Counted from the stretch's first letter, positions 23,755 through 35,989 are shown. The stretch: 64,000 nt of DNA from Mesocentrotus franciscanus (GCA_037976565.1 CP137672.1:18438335-18502334); one strand, 5' to 3'. Notes: a model not told the origin generated them from the sequence alone. A program made the numbers and translations.

Positions 23755-24112
23755 TGGCACTATGTTGACGTGAAGCATTCTAACAGCAAACGTGATACAT
23801 GAAATCATCTCCGATTCATACCCCATCAGAATATGAAAGAAAAGTGGGGGTAACTAGCCATTCTGAAGAGCTATAGCGGATTCAAAATAGGTACGTTTTA
23901 GACCATTTTTGGCAATTTTTGCATTTGCGCGCGTGCGTCAATTTTGAGGTTTAACGAACGTCATTTCGTATGGATCAATAATCATGCATATGGCACATGT
24001 CATTCATGGGATATGAAGCAAACAATATCCAAAAGAAAGAAAGGAAAAAAAGCAAGAGAAAAAGATTCTGACGAAATAAATAGGCGCTCTACTGCGCTAC
24101 GCAGCAGTTAAC
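23755..24112. repeat. Dispersed repeat family R, copy 3
   Basis: Shares with copy 1 the blocks ggcactatgttgacgt, gggggtaactagcc, gcgcgcgtgcgtc and attctgacgaaat, in the same order but with the middle deleted. It therefore appears to be an internally deleted copy. Confidence 0.65.
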
Positions 24113-24929
24113 CAGATACCGGACATAATCTAAACTATGCGATCACACGCAGATTAGCGATAAGTCGCGCATGTGCACCTTTACGAAAAAAAGGCATGAG
24201 CAAACACCGTTTTTTTTGTTTGGGGGGGGGGGATTCCATTAGTGTACATGGCTGTCCCCCAAATTGACAATTTTTCAAAATGGTGTTCGGGATGTTTAAA
24301 TAGGCCTTCAGATAAAGTGAAATAACAAATCTCTGGTTGTTGGCACTATGTCATTTAAAATCTCTTGCCAACAAAGAGAATAATTGGCACCAGATTCATT
24401 TATCATTGAGGAAAATTGTTTTATGAGCATGATGAGTAACTATCTCCGCTCCAATTGAAGACTAATCAGTTGTCATAATTTTAGTCAAACATTTTCTTGA
24501 ATCAGTTCAATACAACCTACCCTGAAAATGCAGACTTCCCCCAACGACAGGAATATACACTTGAAGTGTATTAAGCGTCCTATATCAATCCGGAAAACAA
24601 AAGTGATCATCCTTCCTGATATCGGCGTAGTCATGGTAAAGCGCCAATTTGGTTTCACTTGTGAATATCGTTTTTATTGGGGCTTTTTCTCAAAAATAAT
24701 TGTTGGGTTATATACAGCATATTTATTTTTAGTTTTCTCTTCCCTTTTCTGCATTAAATGCGTAGGAGGGCGCGAGGAGAGATCATTTACACAATAAAAT
24801 ACTTTCCGCACAGCTAGAAAGGAAAAGTCTCGACTCTTATAAGTATATAAGCAATCTGCCGAAAGTATTAAACCTTCCCTTTTAATCCCACTCCTCCCCC
24901 TTGTCTCTTCCTCTCCATATTTATTTATC
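24113..24929. other. Gene-poor spacer
   Basis: Contains a (T)n(G)n run near 24215-24235. A short open frame at 24528-24797 has no family resemblance. No repeat was matched. Confidence 0.35.
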
Positions 24930-25515
24930 TTCCTCTCTCCCTATCTCTCTGCCTTTCTCTGTCTCTGTCTCTCGCGCGCTCTCCCTCTCTCTCTCTCTCT
25001 CTCTCCATCTCTCTCTCTCTCCCTCTCTCCCTTCACATTTCCCCCATTAGGTACTGTCTTCCTCTTAGTATGCCTCTCGTAGTCTCTCTCTCTCTCTTTC
25101 TTTCTATTACTGCTTTCATGACTTTTGTTCTCTCACTATCTTCTCAAATTCCGCTTTTCTGTTTGCATCTCTCATTACTTCTTTGTCTCTCTGTCTTTCT
25201 TTGTCTCTCTCTCTCTCTCTCTTCCCCCTCACCCTTTTCCCTATCTCTCGTTCTCTGCCTTCTCTCTCTCTCTCTCTCTCTTCCCCCTCACTTTTTCCCT
25301 ATCTCTCGTCATCTGCCTTCTCTGTCTCTCTCTCTCTCTATACTGTTCTACCCGCCCTATATCTATATCTCGCTCTCGCTCCCGCTCCCTTTCTCTCTCT
25401 CTCTCTCTCTTCCTGCTTCTCTATATATTTCTCTCTCTCTGCTTCTCCATATATATCTCTATTTCTCTCCGCTTCTCCGTCTTCATCTCTCTCTCTCTCT
25501 CTCTCTAGCTGTATC
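24930..25515. repeat. Pyrimidine-rich (CT)n tract
   Basis: Almost exclusively C and T on the + strand, with tcccctcac-type interruptions. It has a counterpart at 57785-58135. Overlapping open frames encoding Ser/Leu-rich peptides are artefacts. Confidence 0.85.
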
Positions 25516-26004
25516 TGTTACTTCTCTATCTAGTCTATTTATTCTTTTCCCTCTCCTTTTCTTATACGTCCTTATTTTTGCTGCCAATCTGTGCATCTCC
25601 AGTTCTCGCCCTAATTATTTTGCGCTATCTCATTGAATAAGGAAAGCTCCATCTTTCATAGCTGATTATGAAAACCTTTATTTCGTACATGATACTGGAC
25701 TTTATGTATATTATCAATCTATTAGGATATATTCGTATTTTTATTTAACTGACAGAAACATTCAGGTTACCTTTTTTTCTTACGAAACCAACTAAATAAG
25801 AAAATAGACCTTTTGTTTAACCAATGTCGCTTTGTTACAAGTTACTACAAATGTTGCTTTGAAATGGAAATAGAATACATTGCCAAATTTCCCCTCGGAT
25901 TTCATCCTATATTCAAGCCAACAAATCATGCTAAACTTTTAAAACCAATACAAATTAGCCATCTATAAGATGGGGGATATCCACTGGTGCCCCAAAAGTA
26001 GGAA

Positions 26005-26213
26005 TACATTTTTTTTTCTTACCTCATTTCATAAAATGGTTGTTAAAATATATGGTTTATTCTTGATAGATACAAATTATACCCTCTCTGAACTTTACTG
26101 ATTAATCTCTTTGACTCTTTAGATTGATCGATAAAGTTATGCGAAGATATCAATTTATCAAGAAAAACAATTATTTTTACGATCAATTCATTAAAAGAGG
26201 AAAGAAAAAATAC
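26005..26213. repeat. Foldback hairpin family H, copy 3
   Basis: Imperfect inverted repeat with arms of about 95 nt. The left arm runs through ttcttacctcatttcat, ggtttattcttgatag and tctgaactttactgat; the right arm is complementary from gattgatcgataaagtt to ttaaaagaggaaagaa. It lies about 2.4 kb downstream of the GPCR3 stop codon and is nearly identical to copy 4. Confidence 0.8.
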
Positions 26214-26666
26214 AGTGTGTGTGGTTTTTATAGATACCGAAGAAAATTGAAGACAACATATTAATTATATGATATTTTCAGTCAAAGCAGATTTTATGAA
26301 CGTTGGCAGACTAGACTACAACCTTCAGTCATGTTTGGTTATACAATAATTGGGAAAGAAATTGTGGAGTTCTTCCTTTCATAGCTGCGTTAAACATGGA
26401 AAATGGAGTAAATATAATATACGTAGTTATAATGGCCTTTAAATATATATTTGTTGAAACATATTTATACAGGATAAAAACATGATCAGCAAAGCTGTAT
26501 TTCACCAGTGTCCTGATTAAGGACATGCAAAAAATACAGCAATTCACAGATCAAGTTTACAATGCGAAACAAGATGTACAATAAAATATTGAAAATTTAA
26601 TGAAAATAAGATATTTATGGGTTGGAATATCATGACGGTCGACTACCATTTGAGGCTAATCCCTAA

Positions 26667-27403
26667 ATCTAAACAGGGAGGTGAAAGAAAGGAGTGGAAT
26701 CAAGCCGCTTTCCTTTGACCCCATGCTCCAAGCCGCCGAAAAGTTATGCGCTAATCTGCAACTGTTGACCAGGTGGTGAGATAACAGAGCCATGAAATTT
26801 CAGGATTTATAATTCCTACATCAGAAAATGGCATCCCTGCAACTGTTCGCTGTCCCTTACAATGATTTCTCATCAATGGTTGAATGTGTAATGAGTAGAA
26901 CAAGCGAACACAAACTTGTGTAATTTCATCCTTTTTTCCAACTGCAAAAATACAAAAAACACGCGAAAACACGCATTAGAAAACTTAAAGTTATCGAAGA
27001 TTGTAAATCATGGATTAAATAACGGGACATTAAATCATGCACAAATTAGCGCATTATCCTAAAATATTGAGTTTTTGTCAGGATCTAATTTTTATTTTAT
27101 CAACTCTGGCACACAAATTATAGGAAGGGCGGAGTACTAAATTTGAAAAATTGTTTGATGCACTATTCCCAATACAATCCCCATATAGGGTTTATAATTT
27201 ACAGTGAAATTTAGCCGGTAATTTAATATTTTGTAATAAATGTGAAACTGGCGCCTGGCCTCCCAAATTCCCCGCAGTGGAAGCGCGCGGCTCGAGCATG
27301 GAACTTCAAAGCAAAGTGGAATGTTACACATCCCATTGTTTACGAATGCGTTTGAATAAATTACAAGAGTTTCCACTCCTTTCTTTCACCTCCCTGATCT
27401 AAA
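26667..27403. mobile_element. Non-autonomous DNA transposon with perfect 26-bp TIR
   Basis: The body is 26674-27396 (723 bp). It begins CAGGGAGGTGAAAGAAAGG and ends with the exact inverse; the perfect TIR is 26 bp. The flanks share atctaaa (26667-26673 and 27397-27403), consistent with an 8-bp hAT duplication that has slipped by one base. The element splits the tail of the retrotransposon fossil at 27430-28330. A 73-codon open frame inside (26751-26972, minus strand) gives the same peptide in both duplicates, but this is expected from the copies' recent common origin. Confidence 0.75.
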
Positions 27404-27429
27404 CAAAAGGTTTGCTAAGAAATAATCCC

Positions 27430-28330
27430 GTCGTTGCGTAATAGTTAACTATTCAATTTCCTTCACTATATTTTCGCCGTGATAATGCCGTAATCGTGAC
27501 AAATCTGATAATGCGCGGATCCAGAAGTAATCTCCCCAAATAAGAAAGAATAACCTATACATGAAGAATATTAGTTGTATAAAGTGTATTAGCAAAGAAA
27601 CATTCAACATTTGTCTTAATGTACCCAGTAAGACGGTCTTATAAGTAAGAAATTTGGAAAGTCGTTTAATGCGTGAATTCCATGTTAAATTATAATCTAT
27701 ATCAATACCAAGACATTTAACGGAACTAATTTGTTCAATCGGTTCAATATTAAAGAAAAAAAATGGTCAATCGTTATCAATGTTAGCTTGCATTTCAAAG
27801 TTAACATCTTCTACGATACCGTCAGCAAAAATATTACAAGCACCACTCGTTAGACATTCAGAAATATCATTGATCATAACTAAAATTAGGCCCAACAAGC
27901 TACAATGCGGAATGCCTACATTAATATATTTAATTGATTTAATATTTCTATGGTTACGTACTGATTGCCCTCTATTCTGAAGGTATAAATTAAACCAGAT
28001 AATTGGGGTGTGAATAATACTATATTTTCCATTTAAAATAATAACAGCTCGAGATCAATTAAATCAAAATACTTTGGCATATCCAAGAAACATGCCCCCA
28101 ACAAGTTGTCGTTCATCAAACACCTCATATCAATCATCAACTAATATATGTAAAGAGGTAACAGTGGAATTGTTAGGAGTTAATGCAAATTGATCTACAT
28201 TAATGAAGTCATGATGGTGCAAGTACTAGAAAAATTGTTTATTACTATTAGAAATATGACATACTACCGAGATCGGTCGATAATTGGTCATATGTAAGAG
28301 TAATATATTGCTCGTTTTTACATATTTTGA
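27430..28330 (-). pseudogene. Fossil non-LTR retrotransposon reverse transcriptase
   Basis: Minus-strand frames carry recognisable reverse transcriptase blocks in order: DQFALTPNNSTVTSLHILVD near 28190; LVGGMFLDMPKYFDLIDLEL (motif A) near 28080; VGIPHCSLLGLIL (motif B, usually GIPQGSxLGP) near 27900; NIFADGIVED (motif C, FADD degraded to FADG) near 27820; then VKCLGIDIDYNLTWNSRIKR near 27700. Several stops and frame changes separate them. The QGSxLGP style points to the Jockey/CR1 side of non-LTR elements. Copy B has the same fossil, so the insertion predates the duplication. Confidence 0.8.
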
Positions 28331-28654
28331 ACAATACTTGGATAGGCCTTATGAAGATGCAACTGAATCGCCATAATATGAATGTGTCACAATAGACCAA
28401 ATTGTTCACCCATTACCACAATTCTATAATTTAAAAAGTCAATCTACCCACAAGTCGGCTCCTGATATGCATGAAAAGGTGGTACCTACCACACACGTCT
28501 GGAATCAGACCTGACCCTAATCGGAGGCTGGTTAGCCTTTCCTCAAACGCATATTTCATAAATCTGGAGTACACTGGTCTGCATTAAAATCATCATGGTC
28601 TGTGTCCGATGTAAGACAGTCTGACTTCTACAGGACTACCATCAATGTATATTA
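28331..28654. other. Region downstream of GPCR3
   Basis: Probable 3' UTR and flank of GPCR3. It is nearly identical in copy B (61270-61614). No other feature was recognised. Confidence 0.35.
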
Positions 28655-29623
28655 CTATCTAGTAGAGTGCAAAGCCGTCCTACGAATAAGACGCACAATC
28701 GCATTCCTGTAATTTATACTAGCTAGACCAAAAACAAGTGGGTTCAACCAAAAAGATGTGTAAAGAAACCAGTACATTAATATCATGCCCACTGGAAAGA
28801 AGTGCCAATTTGTGGCGATTATAATCATTGTTATAAGAAGGTAAGGTGTCCACACTAGATAACTGGCGCCAACAACGGCAGAAATAGTTATCGCACTTTT
28901 ACATCTCTCGGAGAAAGAATTTTCTTCCATGTGACGCGCGTCGGTCGAGTCACGTGACAGCAGGGCCATGGCCGATCCGCGAGCAATCTTGTCCCGCTTC
29001 TTATGCGCGTAAGCAATACGTAACACTTGTAGATTAAGAAAGGTTGCTGCAATCACCAAAGAGAGAGGTGTTATTTGGTAGATCGCCATAACTCGGTGCC
29101 CAAACAGTTGAGAACCCTTGAAATCACAGTGACCAATACGTGCACTATGAATAGATCGTCCTAAGGAGAGTGAAGCTGCAATAATGATAGCTAATAGGAG
29201 CAAAAATCGGACTTTCCTCTGAGACAAAATATTGTAATACTTGAGAGGGCGCGTGACTGCGATGTATCTGTCGATAGTTATCACAAAAAGTATAGATTGA
29301 GAACAAAGCACGAACATCATAGAAGCACCCGCAGCTACAGTACATATGCTCATCGAGCTTCTGATAAACGAGGGTATAAAATAATGGAAGATCTGTATTC
29401 CGTAACAGATGACTCCTCCAAAGACGTCAACTACTGCCAATAGACGAAGGCACAAACGAAGATTCCCAGTGAATAATGAAGTATTGGATGAAAGAACAAT
29501 TAGGTGAAAACAATTCAGTGTCACTGCCAGGAACAGTCCTACACACTCTAAGAAGATAACAAAGATGAAAATATCAGAGTATCCATGGGCTTGGGAGTCA
29601 TTCGCGTCTGTAGAATTATTCAT
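28655..29623 (-). CDS. GPCR3: intact rhodopsin-class seven-helix receptor (322 aa)
   Basis: Rhodopsin-class GPCR of the plasma membrane, ligand unknown. The frame is open from an ATG at 29665, but I prefer the ATG at 29621-29623: it gives MNNSTDAN, aligning with MGNST of GPCR2 and MANAT of GPCR1. It is preceded by cAGGGTCAAA, matching tAGGGTCAGG before GPCR4's ATG, which looks like a splice acceptor in a 5' UTR. Conserved features: NCFHLIVL in helix 1, LRLLAVVD in helix 2, Cys at the start of helix 3 (SICTVAAG), ITIDRYIAVTRPL, GHCDF in loop 2, CKSAITISAVVGASYLVW leading into helix 6, and FWLNPLVF in helix 7. As in the other copies, NPxxY Tyr is Phe. There is no frameshift, so this is the functional-looking member of the GPCR3/GPCR5 pair. 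Confidence 0.92.
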   Translation of the reverse strand: MNNSTDANDSQAHGYSDIFIFVIFLECVGLFLAVTLNCFHLIVLSSNTSLFTGNLRLCLRLLAVVDVFGGVICYGIQIFHYFIPSFIRSSMSICTVAAGASMMFVLCSQSILFVITIDRYIAVTRPLKYYNILSQRKVRFLLLLAIIIAASLSLGRSIHSARIGHCDFKGSQLFGHRVMAIYQITPLSLVIAATFLNLQVLRIAYAHKKRDKIARGSAMALLSRDSTDARHMEENSFSERCKSAITISAVVGASYLVWTPYLLITMIIIATNWHFFPVGMILMYWFLYTSFWLNPLVFGLASINYRNAIVRLIRRTALHSTR

Positions 29624-29744
29624 TTTGACCCTGCTTCCCTCTGTGGTGGTTGATAATGTTTCCAAACAGTTAAATATCTCGGGATACTATATCAAGGAGA
29701 GTTTGAACATTATAAAAATCCTGTTTCTGGTCAGGTGTATTGGT

Positions 29745-31664
29745 TCTGACCATACACGTCTATACTGTAGTTCCAGTAAGTATGCCTATCGCAAAATACA
29801 CAGGCATTAACAGACTGTACTGGTCAGTTTACGGGCTATGCAGAGCCTCAGAAGATCTTTGTTCAATTTTTCAGTAATCCGATCTGCTAGTATCTCTATA
29901 ATACGTTATTTTAAGTTGAGGACTACAGGAACGTTGATTACGCTGATGATCAATGGTCTAAAAGAATAACATATGGTGAGCTCTAGAAGGCACTCAGTCA
30001 TGATCACTATGCAGTCCCGAGTTACAGCTCAGTATTAACAAGCATCTTTGTTTTATTAGTAGTGCTTAAAGGTAGGTGGTACTCAACAATCGTCTTTATA
30101 AACGTTGTTACATCCTTGCAAAGAAGGGAAAAATCCATAATGTCATGAGATAAAACAACAATATAAAAATGATTAAGTGCAAAGAGCGATGGCCGGTGTG
30201 TCATTAGTTCCGCGATTTAAGGTCTTGCTAAAGATTGTTACGAGCTTTCACACAGGGGGAAATACCATAATAATCTTCTTTCAATAACAGTTTCAATGAC
30301 ACGATACGAGTCTATAAGAACGTCTCTTCGGTTCCGCAATTACAGGTTTCAGTACGTAGTAATTAAGAGCATGATGAGAGAGGCTGAGCGCGCAATTTTA
30401 ATTAGCACCAATTGGGATTAATCTTGCTTTTAGTATGCTTATGTTCGGATATCTTGATAATGTACATTATTTGTTTACACTAACGCAGTGGCGTAATGAG
30501 CAAAAGCTTTTGGGGAGTCAGAACAAAATCCTTATCCCCAACAAGTAGCATAATGCAGGGGCGGCGGACCGTCTTCCAAAATAGGGAGAGGGCACCAACA
30601 AAAAGGGCACTTTCTGGAAAAAGGAGCACCTACAAAGAGAAACATCAACAAAACCTACAACATTTTTTAGACATTGGTATATACATCTACATCGTCATGA
30701 TTGTGATTACACTACTAAGGATGATATCATAAAAAATACTGCTTAAATAAGCAACACACTTTGCAGTTGGGTGTGAAGGTCTGAATATGAATTTTCGAGC
30801 GAGTGAAGCGAGCGAGCAAAGAATTTAAGAGATGTGAGGTCCCGGTGCGAAAAATTACATCTTATAAAGACGACTAAAACAAAACCTGATGAGTATTAGG
30901 TACAATCTAATAAAGGAAAACTGAAATGTTCTTTTATAAGTAACATAATTATAACATCTATAAATACGAGCGAGCTCTAGGAAAAATTAGAGAAAAAGGG
31001 CTCTAAGTCGCCCTGAATTAGGGGTGCATGTTATGGAGAGAGGAAAAGTAAACACTTATCAAAAGGGAAAAGGATAGTTATTAGAAAAGAGAAGGTACTC
31101 GTGTCAAAGTAAAAAGGGCAATTATCAGAGCCTTTAGAGGTGAAAATGGCACTTCTTGCACCTGAAAAGGGACACTCAACAGAAATGAAATAAGGCACGT
31201 GTGAGAATGGAAAAGGGGAATCTGTTGAAGGAGAAGGGCACCAGCAGATTTTAATAGGGGCATTTATCAGATGTTATAGGGGGCATTTTGAAAAGGGGGA
31301 GGGGCTCATATGAAAAAGAAAAGGGGGCACTTATCCGAAGGAAATATGGTACTTATAGAAAAGAAAAGGGGCACTGTCAAAATAAAAGGGGCACTTATCA
31401 GAGGTGAAAAGTGGCATTCAAGAGAAAATGAAGGGGCTTCTTATTAGGAAAGAGAAAGTAGACTTATTAAAAGGAAAAGGGGCACGAGTCAAAGTAAAAA
31501 AGGACAAAAATATCAGAGATGAAAAGGGGAATTTCTCCCACCTGAAAAGCCGCACTCACCAGAGATAAAAAGAGAGGAAAAGAACAGTTATTAGAAAAGA
31601 AAAGGAGCACTTGTCCTATATAAAAAGGGCTTTTCGGGGATACCTGAAAAAGTGCCCTAAGTCT
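29745..31664. repeat. Upstream tandem unit A1
   Basis: First of 2.4 tandem units lying upstream of the minus-strand GPCR3. It begins near gtctatactgtagttccag and includes gcagtggcgtaatgagc (hAT-type end, 30485), caggggcggcggacc (30556, second hAT-type end) and, from about 30570, the minisatellite array in reverse orientation (aaaaggggcacttatc). The copy at 62700-64000 matches its first half best. Confidence 0.8.
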
Positions 31665-33561
31665 TCCAATCATACCCGTCTATATATATTATGGTTCCAG
31701 TAAGTATGCCTAGCGCTTAAAACACAGACATTTACAAACTGTACGAGTCAGTTTACGGGCTATGCAGAGCCTTGAGAGATCTTCTTTCAATACAGTCTCA
31801 ATGATTTCAGTAATTTGTCAATGATCCGGTCTGCTAGTATCTCTATCATACGTTATTTTTAGTCGAGGAGGACATGAACGTTGATTACGTTGACAATCAA
31901 TGGTCTAAAAGAATAACATATGGTGAGCTCTAAAGGGTACTCAGTCATGATCACTCTGCAGTCACGAGTTACAGCTCAGTATTAACGAGCATCTTTGTTT
32001 TATTAGTAGTGCTTAAAGGTAGGTGGTACTCAACACTCGTCTTTATAATAATTGTCACATCCTTGCAAAGACGGGAAAATCCACAATGTCTTGAGATAAA
32101 ACAACAATATAAAAATGATTAAGTGCAAAGAGCGATGGCCGGTGTGTCATTAGTTCCGCGATTTAAGGTCTTGCTAAAGATTTTTACAAGCTTTCACACA
32201 GGGGGAAATACCATAATAATCTTCTTTCAATAACAGTTTCAATGACACGATACGAGTCTATAAGAACGTCTCTTCGTTTCCGCAATTACAGGTTTCAGTA
32301 CGTAGTAATTAAGAGCATGATGAGAGAGGCTGAGCGCGCAATTTTAATTAGCACCAATTGGGATTAATCTTGCTTTTAGTATGCTTATGTTCGGATATCT
32401 TGATAATGTACATTATTTGTATACACTAACGCAGTGGCGTAATGAGCAAAAGCTTTTGGGGAGTCAGAACAAAATCCTTATCCCCACCAAGTAGCATAAT
32501 GCAGGGGCGGCGGACCGTCTTCCAAAATAGGGAGAGGGCACCAACAAAAAGGGCACTTTCTGGAAAAAGGAGCACCTACAAAGAGAAACATCAACAAAAC
32601 CTACAACATTTTTTAGACTTTGGTATATACCCCTACATCGTCATGATTGTGATTACACTACTAAAATACTGCTTAAATAAGCAACACACTTTGCAGTTGG
32701 GTGTGAAGGTCTGAATATAAATTTTCGAGCGAGTGAAGCGAGCGAGCAAAACATTTAAGAGATATGACGTCCCGGTGCGAAAAATTACATCTTATAAAGA
32801 AGACCAAAACAAAACCTGATGAGTATTAGGCACAATCTAATGAAGGAAAACTGAAATGTTCTTTTATAAGTAACATAATTATAACATCTATAAATACGAG
32901 CGAGCTCTAGGGAAAATTAAAGAAAAAGGGCTCTAAGTCGCCCTTAATTAGGGGTGCGTGTTATGGAGAAATGAAAAGTAAGCACTTATCAAAAGGGAAA
33001 AGGATAGTTATTAGGAAAGAGAAGGTACTCGTGTCAAAGTAAAAAGGGCAATTATCAGAGCCTTTAGAGGTGAAAATGGCACTTCTTGCACCTGAAAAGG
33101 GACACTCAACAGAAATGAAAAAAGCACTTGTGAGAATGGAAAAGGGGAATCTGTTAAAGGAGAAAGGCACCAGCAGATTTTAATAGGGGCATTTATCAGA
33201 TGTTATAGGGGGCATTTTGAAAAGGGGGACGGGCTCATATGAAAAAGAAAAGGGGCACTTATCCGAAGGAAATATGGTACCTATAGAAAAGAAAAGGGGC
33301 ACTGTCAAAATAAAAGGGGCACTCATCAGAGGTGAAAAGTGTCATTCAATAGAAAATGAAGGGGCTTCTTATTAAGAAGGAAAAAGTAGACTTATTAAAA
33401 GGAAAAGGGGCACGAGTCAAAGTAAAAAAAAAAAAAGGGACAAAAATATCAGAGATAAAAAAGGGAATTTCTCCCACCTGAAAAGCCGCACTTACCAGAG
33501 GTAAAAAGAGAGCAAAAGAACAGTTATTAGAAAAGAAAAGGAGCACTTGTCCTATATAAAA
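31665..33561. repeat. Upstream tandem unit A2
   Basis: Second unit, collinear with A1 over about 1.9 kb with scattered substitutions. Examples are aaattttcgagcg with gcaaaacatttaagag in A2 against gcaaagaatttaagag in A1. It ends at tatataaaaag, where it joins the partial third unit within a short shared tataaaaa stretch. Confidence 0.8.
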
Positions 33562-34407
33562 AGATGATTAAGTGCAAAGAGCGATGGCCGGTGTGTCATT
33601 AGTTCCGCGATTTAAGGTCTTGCTAAAGATTGTTACAAGCTTTCACACAGGGGGGAATACCATAATAATCTTCTTTCAATAACAGTTCAATGACACGATA
33701 CGAGTCTATAAGAACGGCTCTTTGTTTCCGCAATTACAGGTTACAAGTTTCAACTTTCAACTTTCAAGTTTCATTATCATTTTCAACAAATAAAATACGA
33801 ATTATGTACAATAAATTAATTACAAACAACATTTTACCAAGTATTCAAAAGTAATCGTACATGTGTACATGTTATTCCTTTTTGCATAACAAAATACATT
33901 GTTTATATAATACTTAATTAAGTTACAAGGAATTATAAGATAATCATATCATACAATCTAAATCAAGTAGAATATTGAAAATGCTGCTGTATATTTATAT
34001 GTCAAGTGAAAATGGAGGAATCCACTAAAAAACATAGCTTGTAGAGTGTGGACCCCTCGACAAATAATATTATAACAAATTAACACAAAAATAAAAAAAA
34101 ATAAAAAATAAGAAAAACAAGTGTCGTGTCCCAGAGAGGACGGCTTATAGGACGCAGTTTGGAAGCACAAGGGTATAATTATGAACTACATGGACAAGAT
34201 TATACAAAAGAAAAGGGGTGAGCGAATGTGGACCGCATGACTGAAGACAGTTTATATAAAAGAAAACTAGGAAGTACGTAGGAATTAAGAGCATGATGAG
34301 AGAGGCTGAGCGCGCAATTGTAATTAACATCAATTGGGATTAATCGTGCTTTTAGTATCGCTTATGTTCGGATATCCTGATCAAGTACATTATATGTATA
34401 CACTAAC
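33562..34407. repeat. Partial tandem unit A3 with an insertion
   Basis: Begins gatgattaagtgcaaagagc, corresponding to 30167 in A1, and ends near tatacactaac at 34406. It is split by a foreign segment of about 530 bp (33743-34272): in A1 the bases caggtttcag and tacgtagtaatt are adjacent, but here they are separated. The insert starts with aactttcaactttcaagttt and is AT-rich; reading the minus strand, it resembles a retrotransposon 3' end with short gttgaaa repeats. Confidence 0.7.
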
Positions 34408-34410
34408 GGA

Positions 34411-34525
34411 TCTAGATGATAATGATGTTGATGATGATGATTATAATGATGATAATAATAATAATGATAATAATAGTAATAGTAGTAATAGTAATAATAC
34501 TACTAATAATAATGCTAATAATCCC
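34411..34525. repeat. Imperfect trinucleotide microsatellite
   Basis: Mixed gat, aat and agt triplets (gatgataatgatg..., then aataataataat). It encodes Asp/Asn runs on one strand by chance. Confidence 0.85.
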
Positions 34526-35367
34526 CTACCTGCTGCACGCCGAAGATGGCGTGATCCACGCATTCGTACGCTCAGCCTTGGATCACGTCACCCTCGGTTT
34601 TGCAGTAAATTTCCAGATCGCCCTCTGGATGTTGTATCCCGAACATGCAAAACATACTGATGCAGAGGCGGCGGAGCCGAGGGTGGGGGCAGGGGGTGCC
34701 GGTGCCCCCACCACTTTTCCAAGTATCCCTAAAGTACCCCTTATTACTTCAGATAAGTGCCATTTTTATTTTGAATAGATGCCCGTTCCACATTCGTATA
34801 AGTGTCTCTTACCACCTCTGAAAAGTGTTCCCTTAACCGATGATAATTGCTCCTATTCAAATCTGAGAGGTGCCCATTTTACTTTAACAAGTTCCCTTTT
34901 CTTTTGTAATAAGTGCCTCTTCACCTTCTGATAAATGCCCTTTTTCATCTTTGATGAGTGCCCCTTCTCACCTCTCATTTGTGCCCTCTTTTATTGTGAC
35001 ACGTGCCCCCTTGTATTTTTAATAAGTGTCCCTTTTCCTTCTGATAAATGCCCCTTTTTATCTTCGATGAGTGCCCCTTCTCACCTCTCATAAGTGCCCT
35101 CTTTTATTTTGACGCGTGCCTCCTTGTGTTTCTAGTAAGTGGCCCTTTTTCCTTTTCATACATGCCTCTTCTCACACGTCGGATGAATGTCTCTATTAAA
35201 ATCTCATAGGTGCCCCTTTTCTTTCGACAAGTGCCCATTTTCCTTTGTAATAAGTGCCCCTTTCCATTCTCACAAGTATCCCTATTCATCTCAGGTAAGT
35301 GCCCTTAAACTTTGTAAGAAGTGCCCTTTTTCATATTTGATAAGTCCCCCTTTTATTTTGACACGTC

Positions 35368-35512
35368 CCTATCCTGTGCATACATTGTGTGCGGGTAAGC
35401 CTGAATCCGACGACCGGGGTAATAATATATCTGTAAAGCACTTAGGCACATCGTTGGATCGATGTATTGGGCGATATATACAAAATCGGATTATTATTAT
35501 TATTATTATTAT
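35368..35512 (+). mobile_element. SINE 3' fragment inside the hAT-like element
   Basis: The + strand reads gtgtgcgggtaagcctgaat, gacgaccggggtaataat and gtaaagcactt, ending in ATT repeats. It is homologous to the tail of the minus-strand SINE at 15640-15995. It lacks the tRNA-like head, so it is 5'-truncated. It interrupts the minisatellite array. Confidence 0.7.
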
Positions 35513-35989
35513 CCTTTCTAATAAGTGCCATTTTCCTTCTGATACTTGCCCCTTTTCCTTCGTAATAAGTGCCCGTTTTCCGTTCTCATAAGTGTCTGTT
35601 TTCATCTCTGGCGAGTGCCCCTTGTCAGGTGCGAGTAGTGCCCCATTTTCACCTCTAATAATTCCGATTTTTACTTTGACACGTGCTTCTTTTCTTTTCT
35701 AATAAGTGTCCTTTTAACTTTGAATATGTGCCCCCTTTTCTTTTCACCATAAAATGTGCTCCTAATTTAAAGCGACTAAGAGCAACTTTTTCTTCAATTT
35801 CACCCAAAGGTCGCTCGCATTTTATGTTAATATAATTTATTTTCTGATTAAAGATCTTTTCAGTCTTTCATTATAAGGTTTGTTTTTTCCTCTTTATAAG
35901 ATGTAGTTTTTCGCACTGCGACTTCCCAAATCTTTAAAATTTTGCTCGCTCGCTCGCAAATAAATATTACACCCAACTGCAAAGTCTGC

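Larger units (their letters stand above)
24990..31170. repeat. Segmental duplication, copy A (carries GPCR3)
   Basis: About 6 kb matching 57780-64000 in the same order and orientation: CT-rich tract, hairpin H, 26-bp-TIR element, retrotransposon fossil, GPCR3, and the minisatellite-bearing upstream region. Identity is very high by eye; the receptor region shows only eight amino-acid differences and a two-residue gap over 287 residues. Copy A lacks the roughly 520-bp insertion seen in copy B at 59048-59568. Confidence 0.9.

Noticed and set aside
25070..25636. 188-codon Ser/Leu-rich open frame with signal-peptide-like look
   Set aside because: It translates a (CT)n tract; apparent hydrophobicity comes from CTC and TCT codons.
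26751..26972. 73-codon frame with identical protein in both duplicates (second copy 59703-59924)
   Set aside because: Identity is expected from a recent duplication; it sits inside a non-autonomous DNA element and shows no family features.
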